Shown piece after piece: positions 48,652-60,285 of a stretch of DNA of 64,000 nucleotides. The DNA comes from Uloborus plumipes (taxonomy: Eukaryota; Arthropoda; Arachnida; Araneae; Uloboridae). Numbering within the stretch: position 1 is the first letter of the stretch; every line of letters begins with the position of its first letter. Under the pieces are notes generated by a model that searched no databases, had not been told where the DNA came from, and was given only the letters and a program-made list of their open reading frames with translations. The stretch is from positions 1 through 64,000 of the forward strand of contig JAXGGA010003391.1 in assembly GCA_038373865.1 (NCBI GenBank), read 5' to 3'. Both the position numbers and the translations under genes were made by a program.

Positions 48652-50055
48652 CCTCTTTTCTAGTTTTGTCGCCATTTAAAAAATACTGCACTTGAATTTA
48701 TATAATTCAACCGCGACAAGATGGCCGGTGTCAATCAAATGAGAAAACGAGTCCATTCCTTAAAATAGGTAGAATCTCTACCCATTCAAATTCCCCCATC
48801 AATTGCGAATCCCATTCCTCAATTTTCATCTGCGTATCAACCCTTCCTAAAAATGGACAATCCTGAAAAAAGGAGGAGTCATAGGCCATCTCTACGAAGT
48901 TGAATTATACCTGGTAAACGCAATTCCAAATCTTGATGAGTTAGTCGTAATTTTTATCTATTCATCATCGTTGTACGTGGATACATAGAGTTTCGAAAAC
49001 AAATGAATTTGCAGTAACCCTGTGTAATAGGATAGTGAATACAAATATAGTTCATCTAAGCAGAAATTCGTTTTAAGTGTGTTCCAGTTAACAAGGTTCT
49101 ACTGTATTATTCTTTACACATAAATTTTAATTTCGTTTTAACTTGAAGTTAGTGTAATTGACACTGCAGAAAACAACTTTGTTTCACTAATCACATACTA
49201 TCAGGTGTATGATGAAAATGTAAAAGGAATTTCAAAGTTTTCCTGCTCTAAAATCAATAAAAAATAGTAATAGTACTAAATAATAATACAATTTTAAAAT
49301 AGTTTTTTATACTCACAAAAATGATACGGAGTCATAGTTTTAGGATTTAAATCAAATTAAATGAAATTGTATCATTTGTTTGAAGTACAAATAATTGATT
49401 TATGGAAAAAATAGTGATTTTAGTGTTATTTTTGTAACTCCATAATAGCAGCTATTCCGCATTAACGTATGGTCCCCGATTTTTGGAAAAAAAAAAGTAA
49501 TTTATACATTTAAAAAATATATTGGTTTGAACTTCTGAGATGATTTGGACCTAATCCCAGAATCCTGAATTCCATTTCACACTCAATATTATTTTCTTTC
49601 ATTTAATCATGTTAGTTTCTAAGTGACAAAAGGAAAAGGTTCTCTATATTAAGTGCTTTTACCATGATTCGTACAAGGAGGACCATTTTCAGTCTCAATT
49701 CAAGAATAATACCATGAAAATGTAACTAATGTTAACTGTACTTTTGTTTCATATAACTGAAAATCAGAAATTATATGCTAATTGCGATGAAAATTTAATG
49801 AATGTGCCGATAGTAATTTTCACTGAAAATGAATAATGGAGTTGAAATATGTTTGTTTGTTTGTTTGCTTCAAACGGGGCTGCGTGTGGGCGACTAACCA
49901 TGAGGGTGGGCCGAAAATGACTTTTTTATTTATTTCTATGATGGGGAGTGCAGAAAAAAAGATGCCATTGGGGAGCAAAGTGCACATAAAAATTTTGAAA
50001 TTTTTTGATCAATTTCTAGATTTGCCGCAATCGCGTTGAAGTTTGGAAAAAATGC

Positions 50056-50091
<36 letters not shown>

Positions 50092-50458
50092 AGATTTTTA
50101 TGAAATTATTTTCAAAAAATTTTCATCACCTAACATCTAAAAACGCATCATATGTGACAAACAATGTAGTTTAGATAAGTACGGCGAAAACAACATTTGA
50201 ACGTTTTGACGAAATTGAATTTAAAACAAAGCAAAAAATAGGAAATTTTCAACTCTTTTTGGCATTTGTGAAAAGGGAAGGAATTATACCACAGACAATA
50301 AATGTTTTATGGAATTTCTATGCCTCTAATGGCACCTTTTCCGCGCTACCCGATATCGAAAATAGGAAAAAAAATTCAATAATTTACAAAAAATTTCGAA
50401 AAAACTACACTTTTTCCAAACTTATTCAACGTATGCAATACACCGCCAACTCGGCTAT

Positions 50459-50511
50459 TTCGATCCATGGACTGCAGTTTCGATCTTATTATGCTCTCAT
50501 CGGCGTGGAAT
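50459..50511 (-). ncRNA. Degenerate hammerhead motif (R3, minus strand)
   Basis: Minus strand: CCGAUGA in place of CUGAUGA, stem II degraded (GAGC/GAUC), GAAAC-UGCA-GUC and CAUGGAUC retained. Likely inactive. Confidence 0.55.
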
Positions 50512-50711
50512 ACGAAAGTAATCGAGTTGGAGGCAAAAATCCTCTTATAAAGCAAAGAGAGTCAAATAAACTGGTAGCTAATGTGAAATTAGAATACCAG
50601 CGAGCGACCGCACTTGGTACGGTACAACTCGTAATTTTTTTAGGCAGAGCTCAAGGTATAAAGCAGTGAGTAACCGCCCCTAAGCAAGGGATAAGGCAGA
50701 AATATGCAATT

Positions 50712-50760
50712 ATTATGCTGATGACAGCATAATAAGCTCGAAACTGCAGTCCATGGATCT
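50712..50760 (+). ncRNA. Hammerhead motif with damaged stem II (R3, plus strand)
   Basis: UAUG, CUGAUGA, CAGC-AUAAUAA-GCUC, GAAAC-UGCA-GUC, CAUGGAUC. The core is intact but stem II no longer pairs well. Confidence 0.6.
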
Positions 50761-52320
50761 AAATAGCCGAGTTGGCGGTGTATTGCATGTTTCTGCCTTA
50801 GCCCTTACTTAGGGGCGGTTATTTACTGCTTTGTACTTATTCAACGTATTTGCGTGGCAGATCAAGAAATTGACCAAAAAATTTCTAATTTTTTATGAGT
50901 ACTTTTCTCCCCCAGTGTCACGCCTTCCTCATTCCTCGTCATCGAAATTAAAAAAAAAGTCAGTTTCGGCCCACCCTACTAACCATTTTCAGACTTGGTG
51001 CATTCCCCGAGACCGGCATTTACTTTCATATGGCACCACTATGGGTGAAGGCCATTGCCAAGAGAATTTTGACACCCAGCTTTTTCACTAGATGAAGTCT
51101 TCTGGGCTCTATAAGGTGCCAAACTGCCCTAGTAATTTAATTTTGCCAAGAGATGCTGCGTGCCAAACGAGTTCTCGAAGACATAGAAATGTTAAGTAGT
51201 AGACTTTGCAATTGAAGTATTAATTAGTTTTAAATTGAACTGCTTGCTGAAACTGAATCAAAAATCTTACACCCACTATTTTATAAACTTTCAAAAAGGT
51301 AAAAATATCGCATACTTGTATCAGATGAAAACCAGTTTGAGCTGAAAAGCATTCTTCAGAAATTCAATCATACCGAAGTAAAAAGAAAATATTTTTGGAT
51401 GTAATTTAAATCTTTCAAGTACGTCACAGTGTACTGTTACATTCATAAAAAATGATAAGCAAAATGGATTGTTTGCCGAAGAAATCAAAGTATAAAACAA
51501 ATACAAACTCTGCTCGAATTTCTTTGCATCATCAATTCTTTCAATACCCATGATATCCTATGAAATATAGATTTTCCACGCATTATTGAACATCTTATTC
51601 GAAGATATATGATCCCGTTCCTCGGAAAAGATCGAAATTTGATATATTTTGTCATTTTGAGTACCGAGAGTTTACAGTTCATTATTATTGCTCCGATATA
51701 ATTCCATCGAAACGGAGGATATACTCTAGTTCCAAATTTTCGCATTAATCATCGATAAAAAGATTTTGTTTCGTCGTCATTTTCAATGCTGTGAAACTTC
51801 ATATTTTTTTGTTCCTCAGCGTACTCTCTTATACGTATTATTATCCCGCATCACCCGGCATACCACAAATTTCCAAGTTCACCAATCTTTCAATAATCCT
51901 TTCCATTTTCTTACGGGCATGTCGTAAAAAACAAGGTTATAAAAATACGTTTATTTAATATCATGAACAAATCTGTAATTTTAAAAATTGGATGAGTTCC
52001 GTACATTATCTTAATAATGTTAACAAAAGTTTTAATTTCATTAAAATATTAATTAACAATGCTGTTTCGATGCTTCTGATTAAAAAATCTTATTGGTCAC
52101 GGAAAATGTGTGCAAAAAAATATTTAAAACGAAGCAAGCTTTCATATTTCTAAAATTTTTCAATTACTTACTGAATTTTAGAGAGCCATTTCCAAAGTAA
52201 AAAAATTAATTTTTTTCTCTGAAAGGAATTTTAAATAATTTATTTAAAAGATGGATTACTATAATTACTTCTGAGTCACGCATTTCATTTACTTAATCCA
52301 TCATTAAAGACTTGCATTAA

Positions 52321-53055
52321 CCCTTTAAGCGGTCAATTATTTTACCAGAAATGCTTCCAAAAAGGCAGATTTTTTTATTGCATATAGTTAAGTATCATAC
52401 TTAACAGAATAAGAATATCAAGAATTTTTCTTTATTTTTTTTTTTTTTTTCGTTTTTAATGCTTTTACAACCTTTTTCTATTTTACAATTTCGGTCACAA
52501 AACCCTAAATGCTTCATAAAATTGTAGAACATCAGAAGTGTTGTCGAATTGTACGTGCACAGAGAGAATACCAGGAAATTTAAACCGAGGACACGGAACA
52601 GGTGGACTTTTTACATCAACATCAGTAAAAATTCTTGCAGAACTCAAATCTTCATCAAAGCTGAGCTCACTGCACTAGTCATCTAAGGAATAATCCAAAT
52701 AATTAGAAGAAATATCTGTATCAGAATGTAGTTCATCATGTAACAAAAAAGTATTTTCGTCGTCTATTCCATCCATAATTTCCATAAGATTCACAAGCAC
52801 GGCATACAGTAGAACAAAAAGTTCCCGCTTTTCCGCTACATGGAAAAATCCGGATGAAAAGCATTTCATTTACATGGAGATGCCACACCATCTGTTGAAA
52901 AACGATACTACTAAATAGTCTCTATCAATAATAAAAAATTCGGGCAAACCAGAAAAGAAAATCAGAACATATCGATGCCCGTACGCCGTACGGGCAAACC
53001 AGATGAAGCCAATTTCGGGTAGCACGTACACTGTACGGACAAACTGCTTAAAGGG
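52321..53055 (-). mobile_element. piggyBac-derived TTAA element with transposase N-terminal remnant
   Basis: 735 bp; CCCTTTAAGCGGTC ... ACTGCTTAAAGGG between perfect TTAA (52317-52320, 53056-53059). It carries a minus-strand coding remnant, so this is an internally deleted piggyBac-like transposon. Confidence 0.85.
52577..52869 (-). pseudogene. piggyBac-like transposase, N-terminal remnant
   Basis: Minus-strand frame includes DGIDDENTFLLHDELHSD, SSNYLDYSLDD, a TAG, then CSELSFDEDLSS and PPVPCPRFKFPG. The acidic N terminus followed by a P-x-P-R-F-x-F-x-G motif is characteristic of piggyBac transposases. An in-frame stop and loss of the catalytic DDD core make it inactive. Assignment is supported by the TTAA termini of the host element. 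Confidence 0.65.
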
Positions 53056-53520
53056 TTAATAGTAAAAACCTGCCTCGTTTCGTTTTTAAACAGTTGTGTT
53101 CATGATCAAACGTTTTACATTCAAGTTTTTCCTGTTTGAAAATAAACCTTGAAATATCCAGCATGCCGGAGGATGTTGGGTAATTTGTACCCATTCATTA
53201 TCTCGAAGTCCTAAAGACCCGGCTAGAAGCTTTGAGCTATCGGTAATTCGAGTTATAAAAAGTTCCCAAAGTCTTTTAAGGAGTTTGGAACCCAATGAAA
53301 TAAAAATGTTTTAGAGTTATAAGGCTTCGGGTCATCAAAGCTCTACTGCATTTTTATCCAAAACGGCAGCAAAAATGGTTTTTAATATCTTCCTTTCAAA
53401 GATCATCAATTCTTCCCTCATATTCAGAATCTGCGTTTTCTAAGTCTGCATGTTTAACCTTCTCACACACACTTAAACGGAAATCTAGCATGATGAAATG
53501 TGTGAAGTTTAGCCGTTATA

Positions 53521-53767
53521 CACTGGCGGAAAAAAAATCCCATCACCAAGAAAAAATTACTGTAGAGTAATGAAATTTGGGCAGTGTAATTGTCTAGTTA
53601 ACATGTTTAATTGATTAAATGTACAAGATCACAGGCTAATTTAAGCTCAAGAAAATGCCATGCTTGTTGCACTTGTTATGTTAATACTAGGACAGTCATT
53701 GCTGACTGTGGATGTTCGTTTATCTAACGCAAGTCTTTCTTGGTGTTGGGATTTTTTTCCGCCAGTG
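53521..53767. mobile_element. Tc1-like MITE, 247 bp, near exon
   Basis: CACTGGCGGAAAAAAAATCC then CACCAAGAAA, mirrored by TTTCTTGGTGTTGGGATTTT and TTTCCGCCAGTG. TA duplication at 53519-53520 and 53768-53769. It ends ~100 bp upstream of the cbEGF2 exon. Confidence 0.9.
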
Positions 53768-53869
53768 TATGTGGTGTTTTCATTTTGAGTGTGAAGTCAA
53801 AGTTCAAAGTGAAAAATGTAATATTTTAACAGAAATTACTAATTGTTTCCGATATGTTTTCTTAATTAG

Positions 53870-53995
53870 ATGTTAATGAATGCGAAGAAGATTCCAGCTT
53901 ATGTCAGAATGGTAAATGTGTCAACACCGATGGTGGTTTCAACTGTTTGTGTGATTACAGTTATGTTCCTTCGCAAAACCAACGAGCTTGCCTTG
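53870..53995 (+). CDS. FBN: Fibrillin exon: calcium-binding EGF module 2
   Basis: A 126-nt phase 1-1 exon between CTTAATTAG and G|GTGAG, the last fibrillin exon visible here. It begins DVNECEEDSSLC and contains CVNTDGGFNCLC, with six cysteines, calcium ligands (DVNE) and the hydroxylation consensus CxNx4FxC. The usual small residue of the late loop is replaced in DYSYVPSQ, a mild divergence. The next expected module (TB1) was not found in the remaining 10 kb, so it lies beyond the window. Confidence 0.92.
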
Positions 53996-54647
53996 GTGAG
54001 TATCTATTTTGTTTTTATATTTTTCTATAAAGTGGCTATTGGAAGAAAAAAATCGCAAAAACAAGGATTGTTTATAAATATGGAAACCCTAAAAGAGTAT
54101 TAAAATAGTTGCTTAAACGAAAAGCAAGCCTTAAAGTTCTCATTTGATTAGTGCTCAATGCTACATGTTACTTATTTTCTTTTTTTAGAATTGGAAAGTT
54201 AAAAGTAAAAGTAAATATTGTATCCTTTTCAGCTAATAATTTTTAACAGATTCTAAAATAAAATGTAGAAAAGTTGTTTCTGCCAAACGTTACTTTAAAA
54301 TTAAAAATTTTCATAATTCTTTGAAGTTTCTAAAAACTTTTATTAATCAATGTTTTTAAGTACAGTTCGTTTTTTTTAGAACGAATCATACAAATTTTGA
54401 GAGTTGGGAACCCCAATAAAGCGCCCCTAAGCTATAACTTCTTTGGATCATAGGTAAATCTAGCCCTGCCTTTTAGTAATAAACAGACAAGTAGACTGAC
54501 AAGCACATATTCACCATCTCACAATCATTTTTTCGTTTTTTTCTTATTTTTCAATCATTATTTAATTATTTCCTATGTTTCGACTCTTCTAGGTATTTTA
54601 GAATGCATTAAACCTTCTTTTATTTCTTTTATTTTTTTTTTAATTAA

Positions 54648-55346
54648 AGGGTTACAGTACCTCAAAAATGACCAAAAGACCAAAAATATTTTTATTGCTT
54701 ATTTCAAAGTAAAAGTTATTTAAAACACTCAGAAAAAAATAGCATTATTCTAGCTAAATTATTTAAAAAGTTATGAGTGACTTTAGGGCATGCATGCTAT
54801 GTGTTCTAATGGAAAAGCCAAACTTTAAAGTGCTTTTTCTCGGTGATCAGTTTTTAGTGTTTCTATGTTACTGGAAATGCTAAGGAATTTTTTCTATTAA
54901 AGATATTCCTTTAAAGCAACATTTTTTACCCTTAAGATAATATATTTCACAAAACTGTGCATTGAATAAGCGTTTTATAAATTACAAAATTTTTCAGAGT
55001 TCGTTAAACCTCGAAGAACAAAATTTTCTAAGAATTTTTTACATAAAAGGTCACAAAATATTTTCTAATCAAAATATAAGAAAATGAATGCACAGATTTG
55101 TTGAAGTAATCCTTGTGATCATTTCGCAAAAATAAATTTTAAAATTAGTGCAGAAACAAAAAAGCCTTAGGGTTTTTAAAAAATTGAAATGTTCTTACAT
55201 TGTTCAAATTTTCAAAAAAAGTTTTCAAAATTTTTAATGTTTGAAAATAAATTATTGATTGTTAAACAAGTGCAGAAATAAATATTTCAAAGAATTAACT
55301 TTTTCACTTAAATTAAAGAGATTTGTTTGAAAGGTACTGTAACCCC
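54648..55346. mobile_element. TTAA-type element, 699 bp
   Basis: AGGGTTACAGTACCTCAAAA ... TTTGAAAGGTACTGTAACCC with TTAA flanks (54644-54647, 55347-55350). AT-rich interior, no ORF recognised. Confidence 0.85.
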
Positions 55347-57054
55347 TTAATTAATTTATTTATTTTTAGATGTAAACATAAAAAGTGAAGTAACTCTTAT
55401 GAAAGTTAATAAGATATTTTACTGCCTTCTCAAAAAATAAATTAATTATTCATCAGACGCTAAGTTATTATGTAACATAACTGCAGCAATTATAGATTAT
55501 ATCTTATGATCTTAGAGAGAAAACTATCAAAATGTTTTCATTACATTAGCTCTCTTTATAATCAGTTTAAGACACATGCGAAATATATTTCTAACGTAAA
55601 GATATTGGAAGGATTTTTTCACTTAACTTTAAAAATAAGTTTTGCGTTATCATAACTCAAGTTCCCTATCATTTTTCCTAAAACTTCGAAAGAAACAGAT
55701 GCACTCTGTGGATCATTTATTTCACAGAAGCAATTCATCTTATTTACAATTTTTATATTGGTACCCTGTCCCCAATGTTTTTATTTTAGAGTATGTTTTA
55801 ATGTAATTTATCGCTGTCATATTTCTTCTTAGAACCAAACACTCTTAGGCAGAATTTAGACATGAAAAATCACTAGGATACAAAGCTATGAAAAATGTGT
55901 GCTTTATGCTTCTGTCTTATCTAATTCCTATCGAATGTGTTGTCACTTCTTTCTGCTCTCTATATTTTAGGAAGAATTCGGTTATGCGATATTGTTTTAA
56001 ACATGCTTGAAAATTATTCTCTTGTAAAAACATTTTAGTTGATATCATAGTTTTTTTTTCTTTTTGATAACTTAAAATGTTGTACAGTGTACAAAGGAGC
56101 GGAAGAAATATGCTAAATTGGCTTTTTACTAGAAATTTGGCATTGGGGTTTATTAACATCTCTTCAGGCCATGATTCTAAGCACTTATTCTGTATGAGTT
56201 AAAACTCGAGGCATTTTAAAATGCTTTGAGTTTCAATGTTGAAAACACATTATTTAATGACTTAACAAAATAGAAACAATGCATTTAAAAACCTCAAATA
56301 ATTCTTAACATAAAATGACAAACGGTAAAAAAATTTCCTTAAATAACGCAAAAAAATAATCTGTTGACAGAAGATTAGATAATAGCAAAATAGTTTTTTT
56401 TTTTTTTTTAAGTTGCACTGTTTCGTTGAATATAAGTTCAAAAGAAAGCAAATAGCAATACATAATGACGAGACGATTTTTTTGCGTTATTTTGAGAAAT
56501 AAAAGGCATTTATGGGGGAGAAAACCAGGAATTTATAATTTCATACATGAGAAATTTTATTTTAAATTCAAATGTTTATTGTTTGTCATTAATTCTTAAA
56601 AAAAAGCAATTTACGACTCCCCAATGACAACATTGATTCATGCTATGACTTTAAATGGTGTTATTTGATTAAAACTTTCTTGAAATCCAAGAATTTTTAC
56701 CTTTCACTTTAACATTTGTCCAAGTTTCCCATAATCTTAAAATATTAAATTTGCTTATTCCAGTTTTTTTTGTTTAATTGATCAGTTTTACTGAATTTAC
56801 AACTTTTTTTCAATTATTCATCCTTCATTTAATGAAACAATGTTAGCCTGATATGAAGCAATAAGTAACGCGCCCCTAAGCCAGGGGCTAAGGCATACAC
56901 CACCAGCTCGGCATACACCAAGGCATACACCACCATGCAATACACCACCAGCTCGTTTCATTAGACCATCGCTTACCACCACATTAGCTACCAGTTTTTG
57001 TTGTTTCTCTTTGCTCTATAAGAGGGTTTTTGCCTCCAGCTCGTTTATTTCCTA

Positions 57055-59974
57055 CTAGCCGGGTACCCGGCCCTGCCCGGCTTTCTGTGGGTGTAGGGTG
57101 GTTTAGTGAAACTCATTCATAAATTTCCCAACACTAAAGTGCATATCTATAAACATAATGGCTACTTCTGTAAACAATGGCTATGTTATAGATAAACTAT
57201 AAAAAAAAATAATGCAAGCTAAAAAAAATAGCAAGCTACAAATAATGTTTGAGTAAATAGGAAATGTAATAAGCTTGGTATATTAAAATAAATATATATT
57301 TACAGTATCAATCGCAATGAAATTAACCATTTCCAAATATTGCTCGTTAAATATGTCCCATTATTAGTTTCTATCCTCGTGACAACATTGGTGAGGTGAA
57401 AACATCTTATGTACCTAATTTAGAAATTTTTTTGACTATAAACACTTTCTATTCTCTAACTATTGCCAAAATCAATTTTTTTTTATTTCAACCGTTAGCG
57501 ATTGTTGGCTCAGATAAATATAATAATCCTTAGAAGGCAATAAATTCCATACTTACTCCAGAGAAGCCTTGGTTCAAAATTTAATCATTCAATGGGGAAA
57601 TGACATAAAATTAACTGTTTTCCATAATAACTTTTTTAAACTAAGCTTTTTAGAAATAAATTATAGCTTATCCTGCTCCCTATTACTATAGCTATCTACG
57701 GTGAAAAAATGGTTAAAATCGGTCCAGTAGTTTGGAAGATTACCCCGGACATACGTTTTCAAAAGTTGTCTTTTGTGTATATAGATCAAGCTGGAAAAAA
57801 ATTACTTTTTGATTTGACTTGAGAAAAGCCTTGAACATTTAATGCGAAAAGCGGAAATGATACACGCAATTCCACCTATCGACAGGGAGTTGAGATGATG
57901 CACTAAATATTGAATTAGTTTGCTAGAAGCCTTCGCAGATTTATGCGAAAAATGTACCTTAAATTGGGATGAAAAAGCGCTACCAATCGAACTTTTTCGA
58001 ATATCGTTATAAATTATAGCCTATATGTTATTCTGATGCATAAGCTACATTATGGTAAAAGTTTCATTAAAATCCGTTCAGTAGTTTTTGCGTGAAAGAG
58101 GAACAAACATCCATCCATCCATCCATCCATCCATCCATCCAAACATCCAAACTTTCGCATTTATAATAGTACTAGCGGTACCCGCACGGCTTTGCCCGTG
58201 GTATAAAATTAAAAGTTCATTTGTAAAAAAATGATATAGCAGAAAAAAAATACTCTATTTTAGTTATAATTCAACTATAATTCCTTCAAAGTATGATATA
58301 AAAATTTGGTATGGACCCTACACTACTTCCTTTTACGAGTAAATTTCTTAGTAGATGCCTTAAGTGCTAAAATAGTGCTTGAAGTGAGTAAGATAACAAT
58401 TCAAACATTTGCATCCCTAGTTTGCCACGAAACAATGCAAAAAAATGTTTTACAATGATTAATCTCCTAAATATCGCCGATTTTAACATCATTCAGTAGA
58501 TTTTTCGCAAAATATCGCCAATAGCGCCAAATTGAACCCAAAAAATTTTTTTTTCGCTAAATTTATTGCCAACTTGGCGATATGTCGCCAAATTGGCGTC
58601 AAACACTTGGTGACCAAAAGCTTGGCGAGATATCGCCAAGTGGTCGCGCCAATTCATATCACTTTGGTCTGCATTGAAAGCCCTGATTACCCCATAAAAG
58701 GGGTAAATCACCCTCTTGGGGACATTCGAATGCAACCCCAAAGATAGGTGCACAAAAATAAGCCAAAAGAAAAAATAAGAAAAATTTTGTTGCTCACAGA
58801 AACCAACAGAAATCTTACCAAAGTTTAAAAGAAGAAGAAAGTTTTCTTTCCTAACTTCAAAAACAAAATAATACATTTTCCGAAATGACATACTTTAGAA
58901 AGAACGTTGCAATATCGCAATAAGATAGAAGTAAATATACTGAAATAGAATTGAATGCCAAATTGTAAAAAAGTCGCCAAAAAAATAATTTTTAATATTG
59001 TCTTTCATTATTTATTAAATGCAATTATTGCTGCAAATTACAGTCCAACAATAAATAATCACATTGCAAAAGTATATTTGGAGCATTTTTTTCTTTTAAA
59101 CTCAACTGATCCTAAAAATTTTAAGTATTAGTCATAGAAATTTCGTGCATTATTCTTCACAATGATAATAAAAACAATAAACATCGACAAAGATCAACCA
59201 GCAAACGATAAATTAAAAGCTAAATTCGTTCACTCAAGCCATTTGCTGCAATTTATATTGAAATAAATTAATAATGAAGTAAAATATGTTTTGCAGACGA
59301 TAAATTTAGAATGGTATCCTGTATTTTAAGGAAAGGACTCGATTTCTCATTTGATTGACAGGTGCCATCTTATCACGGTTTTTAATATTTCATTTGACTA
59401 ATTTTAATAAGGCTTGGAGTTTGGATTGTTACAAAAACAAATACATTTTTAAAATTATTAAGGGAAAAAGAACAAAATAAAAACGTAACCATGGTAACAA
59501 CATGAAAAGTTGATTTCCGTTGATAAAATAATTCATTTCATCTCTATTTTCAAACAAATTTTATTCGCGAGCAAAGCCATTTTAGAATCGTTTGGCTTGC
59601 TTTACTGAAGGTAAGCCTTGAATTTCGGGATTCTAAAAACAATTGTTACAGCTCTCCTGATGATCGTAGAAACTTCGAAAAAACGTCATTTTGTGCAGAA
59701 AATTTCAAGCTTTCGAATGACATAAGACTTGAAAATGTGTATAAAATATTTCTTCCCTATTTTATCGAATTTCCGCTAAGAATTCGAATAGAAAAAGAAC
59801 GAAATGGAATTTTCGAAAAATCGCTTCGAGGTGCAAAACTACATGCTACAAACTAATTTTGTACCAAGTGGCATGAAAATCGACCGAACGGTTTTGGCGC
59901 TACGCGCGTAACAGACAGACAGAAGGAAAGACAGAGAGACAAACTTTCAGCTTTATTATTAGTAGAGATTAAGA
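57055..59974 (-). mobile_element. Head-to-tail pair of Helitrons, reverse orientation
   Basis: On + it starts CTAGCCGGGTACCCGGC and ends AGTAGAGATTAAGA; on the minus strand this is TCTTAATCTCTACTAATAAT ... CTAG, inserted between A (57054) and T (59975). A second CTAG with hairpin (CTAGCGGTACCCGC, CACGGC/GCCCGTG) lies at 58172-58175, directly joined to TTTCGCATTTATAATAGTA, a Helitron 5' end lacking its terminal TC. The empty site is preserved in the sister unit at 60233-60240 (TTTCCTATTTCATGAG). A (CATC)n run is at 58108-58140. No helicase ORF. Confidence 0.82.
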
Positions 59975-60018
59975 TTTCATGAGTGCATAATAAGCACGAA
60001 ACTGCAGTCCGTGGATGG
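59975..60018 (+). ncRNA. Degraded hammerhead motif (R4 unit 1)
   Basis: Stem II GUGC/GCAC, GAAAC-UGCA-GUC and GUGGAUGG remain; the CUGAUGA core has become UUUCAUGA, so it is probably inactive. Confidence 0.6.
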
Positions 60019-60233
60019 AATCAAAAAGCTGGTGGTGTACTGCATGTTTCTGCCTTAGCCCTGGCTTAGGGGCGTTACTTACTGCTTTATACCCGAGCTT
60101 TGCCTCAAAATTTTCAAGTTGTACCGTACCAAGTGCGGTCGCTAGCTGGTGTTCTAATTTCACATTACTTATCTGTTTTTCTTGTCTCTCTTTGCTCTAT
60201 AAGAGGGTTTTTGCCTCCAGCTCGTTTATTTCC

Positions 60234-60280
60234 TATTTCATGAGTGCATAATAAGCACGAAACTGCAGTCCGTGGATGGA
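60234..60280 (+). ncRNA. Degraded hammerhead motif (R4 unit 2)
   Basis: Identical to unit 1, including the UUUCAUGA core lesion and GUC-CGUGG cleavage side, so the lesion was amplified with the tandem unit. Confidence 0.6.
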
Positions 60281-60285
60281 ATCAA

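Larger units (their letters stand above)
47588..48908. mobile_element. Foldback element with nested inverted arms
   Basis: Outer arms 47588-47690 and 48790-48908 (CAACTTCGCAGAGATGGCC, AGGATTGTCCATTTTTAGG, CAGATGAAAATTGAGGAATG and mirror). Inner arms 48098-48172 and 48702-48775 (AAGGAATGGACTCGTTTTCT, ATTGACACCGGCCAT, CGCGGTTGAAT and mirror). The inner-arm sequence reappears at 59320-59390 (AAGGAAAGGACTCGATTTCT). Ribozyme repeat R2 right and a (CA)n tract lie between. Confidence 0.65.
45531..49022 (+). mobile_element. DNA transposon related to the DUF4817 group, ~3.5 kb, filled with later insertions
   Basis: ~120-bp imperfect terminal repeats: CAGGGTTACTACAAATGATT... with TTTTCGAAACTCT and CTCATCAAGATTT at the left, and the mirrored set at 48904-49022 (AATCTTGATGAG, AGAGTTTCGAAAAC, GCAGTAACCCTG). 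The left end is preceded by TA. A transposase start (ATGGCGACAAAACAAGAAAA, MATKQENR) lies at 45688 and breaks off after ~14 codons. The interior is later inserts: ribozyme repeats, direct repeats, a SINE, a foldback element and (CA)n. Confidence 0.65.
50435..50835. mobile_element. Ribozyme repeat copy R3 with 14-bp target duplication
   Basis: 401 bp bounded by CTTATTCAACGTAT at 50421-50434 and 50836-50849. Holds a minus-strand and a plus-strand hammerhead-derived motif facing each other, and inverted end motifs (ACCGCCCCTAAGC / CTTAGGGGCGGT). The 14-bp duplication indicates insertion by a target-primed or integrase-like process, not excision-type DNA transposition at TA or TTAA. Confidence 0.8.
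49903..50977. mobile_element. DNA-transposon derivative with ~130-bp inverted ends, hosting R3
   Basis: AGGGTGGGCCGAAAATGACTT ends mirror AGTCAGTTTCGGCCCACCCT. Further inside, ATTTTTTGATCAATTTCTAGAT mirrors ATCAAGAAATTGACCAAAAAA. Contains a 30+ T run (50058-50090) and the ribozyme repeat R3. Reading frames do not show a transposase. Confidence 0.65.
41806..53869 (+). other. Fibrillin intron, 12.1 kb
   Basis: Donor GTGAGT, acceptor TTAG. Packed with DNA-transposon derivatives, ribozyme repeats and a SINE, listed separately. 41810-42130, 44235-45525, 49030-49890 and 50990-52310 show nothing I can name; 45266-45310 has a pogo-like end (CAGTCGAACCTC) without a clear partner. Confidence 0.7.

Noticed and set aside
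48365..48691. Cys-Val-rich ORFs of 61-108 aa
   Set aside because: Translation of a (CA)n microsatellite.
50259..50669. 136-aa plus-strand ORF
   Set aside because: Spans a foldback transposon and a ribozyme repeat; composite with no family similarity.
58493..58891. 132-aa minus-strand ORF
   Set aside because: Lies inside a Helitron, has no recognisable motif, and includes repeated TTGGCGA segments typical of noncoding filler.
59650..59690. CTGATGATCGTAGAAAC as another hammerhead core
   Set aside because: No room for stem II between CTGATGA and GAAA, and no stem I partner; it belongs to Helitron sequence.
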